A stretch of DNA of 64,000 bases from CAG-873 sp910578365 (lineage in GTDB: Bacteria > Bacteroidota > Bacteroidia > Bacteroidales > Muribaculaceae). The position numbers and the translations under genes were made by a program. Positions within the stretch are counted from its first letter, which is position 1. Every line of letters begins with the position of its first letter. The stretch lies in assembly GCA_951635545.1 (NCBI GenBank), contig OX620685.1, positions 2,976,001-3,040,000 on the forward strand, given 5' to 3'. Shown here piece by piece: positions 25,751 through 33,470 of the stretch. Under the pieces are notes generated by a model. That model saw only the letters and a program-made list of their open reading frames with translations, ran no database searches and was not told the origin of the DNA.

Positions 25751-26892
25751 CCATGGACAATCTTCAATTACTGCAATCATACTGGTGGCTGCTCATAGCC
25801 GTGATCGGCGGTCTGCTTGTATTCCTGCTATTTGTGCAGGGCGGACAAACAATGCTCTTCTGCGGTGCCACCCCCGAAGGCCGAAAACTTATGGTCAACA
25901 GTCTTGGCCGCAAATGGGAACTCACATTTACCACACTGGTGCTGTTCGGCGGCGCTTTCTTCGCTTCATTCCCGCTGTTTTACTCCACCAGTTTCGGCGG
26001 CGCATACTGGCTGTGGATGCTCATACTGCTCAGTTTTGTGCTGCAGGCCGTGAGCTACGAATACCGTTCGAAACCCGGCAACATCTACGGTCGCAACACC
26101 TTCGACGCCTTTCTGCTCTTCAACGGCCTTGTAGGCTGTGTGTTGCTGGGTGTGGCCGTAGGCACCCTGTTTTTCGGCGCCGAATTTACCGTGCAGAAAA
26201 GCAATCTGCTTAATCCGGGCAATCCTGTAATCAGCACCTGGGCACCTACCCACGGGCTGGAGGCCATAGCCAACTGGCGCTGCCTGCTGTTGGGCTTTAT
26301 GGTATTCTTTCTGGCTCGCACTCAGGGCGCGTTGTACTTTATCAACAACATCAGCGACACCAAGGACTTTGGCATCAGTCTGCGTAACCGAGTACTTATC
26401 TCCGGCACTATCTTCGCCATACTGTTCATAGGCTTCGTTGCAGTGCTTTTCTGCACCACAGGCCTGCGCTATGTCGACGGCGAATTTGTAAGCGAACCGA
26501 ACATATACCTTCACAACGCTTTAGATATGTGGCCGCTGGCCGCCATGATTGTGGCCGGTGCCCTGATGGTGTTATTCGGCATATACCGCAGCGCCTTCAG
26601 CAGTTCGTACCGCTACGGTATATGGTGGACCGGTATCGGTTCGGTACTCGTGGTTATAGCCCTGCTGCTGCTTACAGGCTACGCCGATACAGCATACATG
26701 CGCAGTGTTATCGATCCCGCAAGTTCGCTTACCATAGCCAATAGTTCAAGTTCGCTTTTCACGCTCAAGACCATGAGCTATGTGAGCATAGGTGTACCTG
26801 TGGTTCTGGCTTACATAGTGTATGTGTGGTACAAGATGAACAAGCGCCCCCTTACAGCTGCCGAAGTGAACGCCGACAGTCACAGCTACTAA
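25747..26892 (+). CDS. cydB: Cytochrome bd ubiquinol oxidase subunit II
   Basis: The 381-residue membrane protein opens LQSYWWLLIAVIGGLLVFLLFVQGGQTMLF and has about nine transmembrane segments, as expected of CydB. ATG 25747 overlaps the cydA stop; a second ATG at 25753 is equally plausible. CydB supports quinol oxidase assembly and the oxygen channel. The operon is closed by a terminator at 26920-26967. Confidence 0.96.
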   Translation: MTMDNLQLLQSYWWLLIAVIGGLLVFLLFVQGGQTMLFCGATPEGRKLMVNSLGRKWELTFTTLVLFGGAFFASFPLFYSTSFGGAYWLWMLILLSFVLQAVSYEYRSKPGNIYGRNTFDAFLLFNGLVGCVLLGVAVGTLFFGAEFTVQKSNLLNPGNPVISTWAPTHGLEAIANWRCLLLGFMVFFLARTQGALYFINNISDTKDFGISLRNRVLISGTIFAILFIGFVAVLFCTTGLRYVDGEFVSEPNIYLHNALDMWPLAAMIVAGALMVLFGIYRSAFSSSYRYGIWWTGIGSVLVVIALLLLTGYADTAYMRSVIDPASSLTIANSSSSLFTLKTMSYVSIGVPVVLAYIVYVWYKMNKRPLTAAEVNADSHSY

Positions 26893-26919
26893 GAGTTAAC
26901 ATTTCTTTTCAGTATTCAG

Positions 26920-26967
26920 CCTCCCCGTCCGGTCATACTTGCCGTCGGGGAGGTATTTTTTATTTTT
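26920..26967 (+). terminator. Terminator of the DUF4492-cydAB operon
   Basis: CCTCCCC (26920-26926) pairs with GGGGAGG (26947-26953), with further pairing inside the loop, followed by TATTTTTTATTTTT. It lies 27 bases after the cydB stop. Confidence 0.85.
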
Positions 26968-27005
26968 GACCGTGCTCGTATAAAATATAAAAAGAGTAAA
27001 GCCGT

Positions 27006-27036
27006 TTTGTAAATAGCATGTTTTTTATTAACTTTG
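27006..27036 (+). promoter_or_regulatory. Near-consensus promoter of the T9SS type B protein gene
   Basis: TTTG at 27006-27009, a 19-base spacer, then TAACTTTG at 27029-27036 match the Bacteroidota promoter pattern. The start codon follows only 5 bases later, so the message would have little or no leader. Confidence 0.7.
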
Positions 27037-27041
27037 TACTG

Positions 27042-28367
27042 ATGAAGAAATTTCCTGCTATTATATTCACAGCCGTTGTATTTTGCCCGTCGGCCGCGAT
27101 GGCGCAACTGAGCCTGCCTTCAGGTCTGCCTGCCGTAAAAATTGACGCCGCGGCATCGACCGGACTTGATGGCGGCATATATGTATTGCCGTCGACACAG
27201 GGTGTGGAGCTGCGCTACAGCTCATCCTCACCGGTAAACTGGCAGCGTTTCAGCAATCTCGGCGCTGCTTACGCCGAGGATATAAGTGATGTGCGCCACG
27301 AGGGCAACGACTGGATTGTAACCCTTGGCGGCGATGATACAGGTCTGGTGGTCACTGTGGCAGGAATCAGTCATTATTACTGGTTTGTGAACTACGCCAA
27401 CCACCGTCTGGAACTTCAGAGTCTGGGATTCGCTGCTGAACAGGACTGCGACCGCACTTCGCTGCAGCCCGTAGGGCAGGGCGACCGCATATTGTATTAT
27501 ACAATCAACGGCAGACCGGAGGAGCTCAGCCGCGAAATAGAGATAGAATATACCACACTGCGCTATGACGAAAACAGTGCTCAATATCAGCCCGTGGTAA
27601 CTTCAGTGCAGATACCTTATCTGCAGAGCGTAGTAGCGGTGGAGGCTCCGCTATGCGACACCGACTTCCGTATGAGCGGCGACCGATTTCTGCGCGAGTG
27701 GGATCAGTTGCAGCAAGTGACCTCCGACCGCTGGCAGACTATAGCCGTTGCGGCCGAAACCACTGCCGTGCAGACCGAACGCGATGTGCCAAACGAGCAG
27801 AAAGACAGCGACGGACTCGGCGGAAGCGCTCCATGCGAAATCACTTTCACCGCAGTTGTAAGCGATGCCGCGATGTACCGCGAGTGGCAGATTTCCGACG
27901 ACCCCGAATTCGGTATTGTCGACTACAGCTATAACGAACTGCAGATAGAGCACACCTTCCGCGAACAAGGTACCCACTACGTACGTTTTATAGCCGACAA
28001 CGCCGAAGGCAGATGCGAATATATAGGACAGACCTACGAGGTGTTCGTCGGAGAGTCGGCACTGCGATGCCCCAACGCGTTCACACCCTTTACCTCGCCG
28101 GGCGTAAACGACGAGTGGCGGGTAAGCTACAAATCGCTTATCGACTACGAGTGCCATATCTTCAACAAGTGGGGCACCGAGCTGTTCAACACCACAGACC
28201 CTGCCATAGGCTGGGACGGCAAGTATGGCGGCAAATATGTGCCCGCAGGCACATACTACTATGTGATACGCGCCGAGGGCTCCGACGGCAAGCAGTACAA
28301 ACTCAGCGGCGACATCAACATCATAGGCTACCACGGCAACAGCAGCACCGCTGCCGACGGGGAGTAA
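27042..28367 (+). CDS. Secreted protein with T9SS type B (gliding-motility-type) C-terminal sorting domain
   Basis: From ATG 27042 the product is 441 residues with a signal peptide (MKKFPAIIFTAVVFCPSAAMA). The last 90 residues read CPNAFTPFTSPGVNDEWRVSY, IFNKWGTELFN, WDGKYGGKYVPAGTYYYVI, the CHU_C or type B signal that directs T9SS cargo to the surface. The middle has PKD-like beta repeats (FTAVVSDAAMYREWQISDD, FREQGTHYVRFIADN). No enzyme domain is recognised, so an adhesin or surface structural role is possible. ATG 27018 is rejected because it lies before the promoter box. Confidence 0.85.
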   Translation: MKKFPAIIFTAVVFCPSAAMAQLSLPSGLPAVKIDAAASTGLDGGIYVLPSTQGVELRYSSSSPVNWQRFSNLGAAYAEDISDVRHEGNDWIVTLGGDDTGLVVTVAGISHYYWFVNYANHRLELQSLGFAAEQDCDRTSLQPVGQGDRILYYTINGRPEELSREIEIEYTTLRYDENSAQYQPVVTSVQIPYLQSVVAVEAPLCDTDFRMSGDRFLREWDQLQQVTSDRWQTIAVAAETTAVQTERDVPNEQKDSDGLGGSAPCEITFTAVVSDAAMYREWQISDDPEFGIVDYSYNELQIEHTFREQGTHYVRFIADNAEGRCEYIGQTYEVFVGESALRCPNAFTPFTSPGVNDEWRVSYKSLIDYECHIFNKWGTELFNTTDPAIGWDGKYGGKYVPAGTYYYVIRAEGSDGKQYKLSGDINIIGYHGNSSTAADGE

Positions 28368-28416
28368 GCCACAGCGGCATACACAGCCTCAAATACATCA
28401 ACCTATAGCATCAACA

Positions 28417-29382
28417 ATGAAAAGATACCTCGGCGCCATAGGCGCTACCGCAATAATAGGTCTGGCATTTATGCTGACCACATCGAACGACACCCTCGCC
28501 GAACCCGTACCGGCGGCTCCGGCAAATGAATTCTCTACTGTGGTTAACCCGCAGATACCCGCATTGTACACACTATGCGGCGAAAAAATCGACCTCGACC
28601 GTGTGGACATGTACGAGCGCTTCGACCGCGAACTCACTTCCATGGCCTATACCCACGGCGCCACCATGCTGATGCTCAAGCGGGCCAACAAACTATTTCC
28701 GGTAATCGCGCCGATACTGAAGACAAACGGTATGCCCGATGACATTATCTATCTGGCCTGTGTGGAAAGCTCGCTCAATCCGCGGGCACTCTCTCCGGCC
28801 AAAGCCGGCGGCATTTGGCAGTTCATGCCCGCCACTGCCAAGCAATACGGCCTGGAAGTAAGCGACGAAGTCGACGAGCGCTACAATATCCAGAAAGCCA
28901 CCGCCGCAGCGTGCCGATATCTGAAAAGGTATAAGAACCAATACGGCGACTGGGCCTCGGCCATGGCCGCCTACAACGCCGGCCCTGCCCGTATAACAAA
29001 CGAACTCGACGCCCAGGCCGGCGGCGATGCCTTCGACCTTTACCTCAACGAGGAAACCTCGCGCTATGTGTTTCGCATCATGGCAACCAAGGCCATATTC
29101 GAGAATCCGCGTGCGTTCGGATTCAACCTCACCGCCAACCAGCTGTATATGCCGGTGGAATGCAACGAGGTGGAAGTGAACGGCCCTGTGGAGAGCTGGC
29201 CCCAGTGGGCGGCCGACCATGGCATAAGCTATGCGCAGCTGCGCGAGGAAAATCCATGGATTAGAGCCAAAAAACTAACCAACAAGGCTGCCAAAACCTA
29301 TAAAGTGCGTGTGCCTAAAAAGGATTCACTCAAGCGCAGCACTCAGCACCGTAAAATTTATAACCGGAACTGGATAGAATAA
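28417..29382 (+). CDS. Lytic transglycosylase, SLT (MltD-like) domain
   Basis: The 321-residue protein begins with a signal or anchor segment (MKRYLGAIGATAIIGLAFML). It carries the SLT fold with catalytic Glu in YLACVESSLNPRALSPAKAGGIWQF, then MPATAKQYGL and MAAYNAGPARI. The C-terminal part (SWPQWAADHGISYAQLREENPWI) resembles a single degenerate LysM-like module. It would cleave peptidoglycan glycan strands to anhydromuropeptides in the periplasm. It lies 49 bases after the T9SS gene and 4 bases before uvrA. Confidence 0.9.
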   Translation: MKRYLGAIGATAIIGLAFMLTTSNDTLAEPVPAAPANEFSTVVNPQIPALYTLCGEKIDLDRVDMYERFDRELTSMAYTHGATMLMLKRANKLFPVIAPILKTNGMPDDIIYLACVESSLNPRALSPAKAGGIWQFMPATAKQYGLEVSDEVDERYNIQKATAAACRYLKRYKNQYGDWASAMAAYNAGPARITNELDAQAGGDAFDLYLNEETSRYVFRIMATKAIFENPRAFGFNLTANQLYMPVECNEVEVNGPVESWPQWAADHGISYAQLREENPWIRAKKLTNKAAKTYKVRVPKKDSLKRSTQHRKIYNRNWIE

Positions 29383-29386
29383 GCTG

Positions 29387-32224
29387 ATGTCAGAAAAAAT
29401 CATATCGACCGACGGCTTCGACCACCTCTCGGTAATCGGAGCCAGAGTAAACAATCTGAAAAATATCGATGTCGACATACCGCACGGCAAGCTCACCGTT
29501 ATAACAGGCCTGAGCGGCAGCGGAAAATCGAGCCTGGCTTTCGACACTATTTTTGCCGAAGGCCAGCGCCGCTATATAGAAACATTCTCGTCGTATGCCC
29601 GCAATATGCTCGGAACTCTCGAGCGGCCCGATGTCGACAAAGTCACAGGGCTAAACCCGGTGATTGCGATAGAACAGAAAACGGTAAACAAAAACCCGCG
29701 AAGCACCATAGGCACAACCACCGAAATATATGATTTTCTGCGACTGCTATATGCCCGCATAGGCAAGGCGCGCAGCTACGAATCGGGCGCCGAAATGGTG
29801 AAATATTCCGAAGAAAAAATAGTGCAGCTCATACTCGATAAATTCGAAGACTGCAAAATTTATCTGCTGGCTCCGTTGGTGAAAAACCGCAAGGGCCATT
29901 ACAAGGAACTGTTCGAGAGTCTGCGACGCAAAGGCTATCTGAATGTGCGTGTCGACGGCGAACTGCGCGAGATTGTGCAGGGCATGAAGCTCGACCGCTA
30001 TAAGAACCACAGCATAGAGCTGGTGATCGACAGGCTTAAACCGTCGTCGAAAGACGAAAGCCGTCTGCGCGAAAGTGTGGCCGAAGCCATGCGCCTTGGC
30101 GAAAAACAGATGATGGTGTTCGACCTCGAAACATCGCAGCTCAGCCACTACAGCCGTCAGCTTATGGACCCTGTCACCGGTCTTTCGTACCGCGAACCGG
30201 CGCCACACGATTTCTCGTTCAACTCACCGCAGGGCGCCTGCCCCTGCTGCAAGGGCCTTGGCATGATAAATATTGTGGACCGCAAAAAAATAATGCCGGA
30301 TGATAGCGTGTCGGTGGCCGCAGGTGGCATTGTGCCTCTGGGCAAACAGAAGAACACTATGATATTCTGGCAGATTGCAGCCATTTGTGAAAAGTATGGC
30401 TATGACCTGAAGACCCCTGTAGGACAGCTCAGCGACGAATGTATAGGCGAAATTATAAGCGGTACCACCGACCGCCTGCAGCTCAAAAACGACACCATGA
30501 GCACTCAGAACTACTTCCAGTCGTACGAAGGTCTGATAAAGTACCTCGAACTGCAGCAGACCGATGACTCCGGCAGCAGTGCCAAAAAATGGAGCGGTCA
30601 GTTCTTTTCGCGTGTAGTATGTCCTGAATGTAATGGCGACAGGCTATGCCGCGAATCACTGCACTTTTTTGTCGACAACATGAACATAGCCGAACTGACC
30701 CGCATGGATATAGCACGCCTGCATCGCTGGAGCCTCGAAGTAGAAGAGCGCCTCGACGGCAGCGACCGCACCGTGGCTCACGAAATACTCAAGGAAGTAT
30801 CCACCAGACTGGGCTTTCTGGTCGATGTAGGCCTCGACTATCTGCAGCTGAGCCGCAACTCGGGCACGCTGTCGGGCGGCGAAAGCCAGCGCATACGTCT
30901 GGCTACACAGCTTGGCAGCGAGCTTGTGAACGTGCTGTATATCCTCGACGAGCCATCGATTGGATTGCACCAGCGCGACAACCGCCGACTGATAGACTCG
31001 CTCAAGCGTCTGCGCGATGCCTCCAACTCTATTATAGTGGTAGAGCACGATAAAGATATAATGCTCGACGCCGACTACGTGATTGACATCGGGCCCGGTG
31101 CCGGACGCAAAGGCGGCGAAGTGGTCTTTGCCGGAACACCCCGTGAGATGCTTGCCAGCAATACACTTACAGCGCGCTATCTTAACGGCTCACTGAAAGT
31201 GGGCGAGAACCCGCCCCGCCGTCGCGGCAACGGCAAGGCTCTGACGCTTAAAGGCTGTACAGGCCATAACCTTAAAAATGTTGACCTTGAATTGCCTCTG
31301 GGCACATTCACCTGCGTGGCAGGCGTGTCGGGCAGCGGCAAGTCGAGCATAATCAACGGCACACTGCAGCCGATACTCAGCAGGCACTTCTTCCGCTCGC
31401 AGCAGGAGCCTCTGCCATATACCGAAATCGAGGGGATCGAGAATATCGACAAGGTAGTGACCGTCGACCAGTCGCCGCTGGGACGTACTCCCCGCTCCAA
31501 TCCGGCCACCTATACCGGTGTGTTCTCCGACATCCGTTCGCTGTTCGTGAACTTGCCCGAAGCCAAAATCCGAGGTTATAAACCCGGACGTTTTTCGTTC
31601 AACGTGGCAGGCGGACGCTGCGAGGCCTGTTCGGGCAACGGCTACAAAACCATTGAAATGAACTTTCTGCCCGATGTACTCATACCATGCGAGGTGTGCG
31701 GAGGCAAGCGCTATAACCGCGAAACTCTTGAGGTGCGCTTCAAAGGCAAGTCAATTGCCGACGTGCTCGACATGACCATCAACCGGGCAGTGGAGTTCTT
31801 TGCCTCGGTGCCTCCGATACTGAAAAAGCTGAAAGTACTGCAGGATATCGGGCTTGGTTACATAAAGCTCGGTCAGCCCTCCAGTACGCTGTCGGGCGGC
31901 GAGAACCAGCGCGTGAAGCTTGCCACCGAACTGGCCAAACGCGATACCGGCAAGACTCTGTTCATACTCGACGAACCCACCACCGGTTTGCATTTCGACG
32001 ACGTGAACACACTGCTGACGATTCTCAACCGACTCGTGGACAAAGGCAACACCGTGCTGGTGATAGAGCATAACCTCGACATGATTGCCGCCGCCGACCA
32101 TGTAATTGACATGGGCCCCGGCGGAGGTGAGCACGGCGGCCGTATCATCGCTACCGGCACTCCCGAGCAGATTGCCGCCGGCGATTCGCCCACGGCATCG
32201 TTCCTGAAAGAGCAGCTATCCTGA
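29387..32224 (+). CDS. uvrA: Excinuclease ABC subunit A
   Basis: The 945-residue protein shows the UvrA duplicated ABC layout. The first Walker A is GLSGSGKSSLAFDTIFAEGQRRYIE and the second is GVSGSGKSSIINGTL. Signatures LSGGESQRIRLATQLGS and LSGGENQRVKLATELAK, and Walker B regions ending in LDEPSIGLHQRD and LDEPTTGLHFDD, are present. The zinc modules CPECNG, CEACSGNG and CEVCGG are intact. It recognises bulky DNA lesions with UvrB. Length is typical. It may be co-transcribed with the transglycosylase gene 4 bases upstream. Confidence 0.98.
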   Translation: MSEKIISTDGFDHLSVIGARVNNLKNIDVDIPHGKLTVITGLSGSGKSSLAFDTIFAEGQRRYIETFSSYARNMLGTLERPDVDKVTGLNPVIAIEQKTVNKNPRSTIGTTTEIYDFLRLLYARIGKARSYESGAEMVKYSEEKIVQLILDKFEDCKIYLLAPLVKNRKGHYKELFESLRRKGYLNVRVDGELREIVQGMKLDRYKNHSIELVIDRLKPSSKDESRLRESVAEAMRLGEKQMMVFDLETSQLSHYSRQLMDPVTGLSYREPAPHDFSFNSPQGACPCCKGLGMINIVDRKKIMPDDSVSVAAGGIVPLGKQKNTMIFWQIAAICEKYGYDLKTPVGQLSDECIGEIISGTTDRLQLKNDTMSTQNYFQSYEGLIKYLELQQTDDSGSSAKKWSGQFFSRVVCPECNGDRLCRESLHFFVDNMNIAELTRMDIARLHRWSLEVEERLDGSDRTVAHEILKEVSTRLGFLVDVGLDYLQLSRNSGTLSGGESQRIRLATQLGSELVNVLYILDEPSIGLHQRDNRRLIDSLKRLRDASNSIIVVEHDKDIMLDADYVIDIGPGAGRKGGEVVFAGTPREMLASNTLTARYLNGSLKVGENPPRRRGNGKALTLKGCTGHNLKNVDLELPLGTFTCVAGVSGSGKSSIINGTLQPILSRHFFRSQQEPLPYTEIEGIENIDKVVTVDQSPLGRTPRSNPATYTGVFSDIRSLFVNLPEAKIRGYKPGRFSFNVAGGRCEACSGNGYKTIEMNFLPDVLIPCEVCGGKRYNRETLEVRFKGKSIADVLDMTINRAVEFFASVPPILKKLKVLQDIGLGYIKLGQPSSTLSGGENQRVKLATELAKRDTGKTLFILDEPTTGLHFDDVNTLLTILNRLVDKGNTVLVIEHNLDMIAAADHVIDMGPGGGEHGGRIIATGTPEQIAAGDSPTASFLKEQLS

Positions 32225-32239
32225 TTCGACGTTGCAAAC

Positions 32240-32300
32240 AATCGGAGGATTAATCGGTTATAAATATAAGCCGAATATTTATGCTTAAATTTCTCCGATT
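32240..32300 (+). promoter_or_regulatory. Inverted repeat in the leader of the Ntn hydrolase gene
   Basis: AATCGGAG (32240-32247) is mirrored by CTCCGATT (32293-32300), which abuts the ATG. If both arms are transcribed, the hairpin would hold the initiation region. A CGG/CCG pair lies inside the loop. Function not established. Confidence 0.35.
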
Positions 32301-33350
32301 ATGAAAATACTTCCGATTATTGCTGCGGCAGCGATTACACTTGGCGCCGCACACCCGGCAGAAGCTTGCTCGCGTGTGGTATTCCTCAGCGACAGTGCTG
32401 CTAAAGAAAACATTGTGATGGTTGGCCGAACGCTCGACTGGCGTACGCCGATTCCGACAAATATATATGTATATCCGGCCGGTATCACAAAGCAGTCGAT
32501 GCCTCAGGGGCCTATGCTACGCTGGACTTCGAAGTACGGCTCAGTAGTGTCGGTAGGTTACGACGGCGGTATCACCGAAGGCATGAACAACCAAGGCCTG
32601 ATTATGAACAGTCTTTTCTGCAAGACTGCCATATACCGCGAGGCCAAAGCCGACGAAGATGTGCCGGTAGTAAGTCTGTCGATGATTGTTTCCTATTTCC
32701 TGGATAATTTCCAGACAGTAGACGAAGTTGATACATGGTTAAAAAACAACGATTTTGCTATTGCAGGCGAAACATTCGACGGTGGGACTGTATCGCTGCT
32801 GCACTTCGGCATTACCGACCGTATGGGCGAAACTCTGCTGATGGAGTACGTCGACGGGCGACTGACCACGCATCGCGGACGCGATCTGCTGGTTATGACC
32901 AACGACCCGAACTATACCGACATGATGGCCATAAACAAATACTGGACCAATATAGGCGGTACACACATGCTGCCCGGTACGGTAACCAGCCCTGACCGTT
33001 TTGTACGCGCCGATTTCTTTATCAACCACGTGCCCCACGATGTCGATTACAACACTGCAAGGGCCGAACTGGCATCGATAATGGCCTATATATCGGTGCC
33101 AATGGGCTATGAGCTGCCCGGTTCGCCAAACATGTCGTCGACCCAGTGGCGAAGCATCTCCGATGCAGGTCGACTGAGATATTATTTTAAATTTACCGAT
33201 AGCCTCAGCGACTTTTACGTCGACCTTGGCAAACTGATGCTTACGCCGGGTGCGCCTATACTTAAACTCGACACTACCGACTATTCGGATTTCCATGGAT
33301 GTATGAACCATGAACTCAAAAAGAGCAGTGGTTTCAAGCCCATGTGGTAA
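32301..33350 (+). CDS. Choloylglycine hydrolase / penicillin V acylase family (Ntn amidohydrolase)
   Basis: The 349-residue protein has a signal peptide ending AEA just before Cys23, so signal cleavage would itself expose the N-terminal nucleophile: AEA/CSRVVF. Family residues follow in GRTLDWR, YDGGITEGMNNQGL, MTNDPNY and SPDRFVRA. Members hydrolyse bile-salt amides, penicillin V or N-acyl homoserine lactones. The family is clear, but the substrate cannot be told. The gene is monocistronic, with a palindromic leader and a strong terminator downstream. Confidence 0.9.
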   Translation: MKILPIIAAAAITLGAAHPAEACSRVVFLSDSAAKENIVMVGRTLDWRTPIPTNIYVYPAGITKQSMPQGPMLRWTSKYGSVVSVGYDGGITEGMNNQGLIMNSLFCKTAIYREAKADEDVPVVSLSMIVSYFLDNFQTVDEVDTWLKNNDFAIAGETFDGGTVSLLHFGITDRMGETLLMEYVDGRLTTHRGRDLLVMTNDPNYTDMMAINKYWTNIGGTHMLPGTVTSPDRFVRADFFINHVPHDVDYNTARAELASIMAYISVPMGYELPGSPNMSSTQWRSISDAGRLRYYFKFTDSLSDFYVDLGKLMLTPGAPILKLDTTDYSDFHGCMNHELKKSSGFKPMW

Positions 33351-33370
33351 TTTGGTGGCTTGGTAAAATA

Positions 33371-33415
33371 ACTGGAGCTTATTGCTGCATTTTCAATGCA
33401 GCAGTAAGCTCCAGT
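33371..33415. terminator. Bidirectional terminator between convergent genes
   Basis: Bases 33371-33391 pair with 33395-33415 (21-bp stem, one G-T pair, 3-base loop). The hairpin lies between the plus-strand Ntn hydrolase gene and the minus-strand pullulanase gene. T-rich stretches follow on both strands (CTTAAGTTTG; TATTTTACC). Confidence 0.8.
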
Positions 33416-33470
33416 CTTAAGTTTGCCCTGTATGGTATGAGTGTTACAGAGCTACGAATTCATCGCTCAA

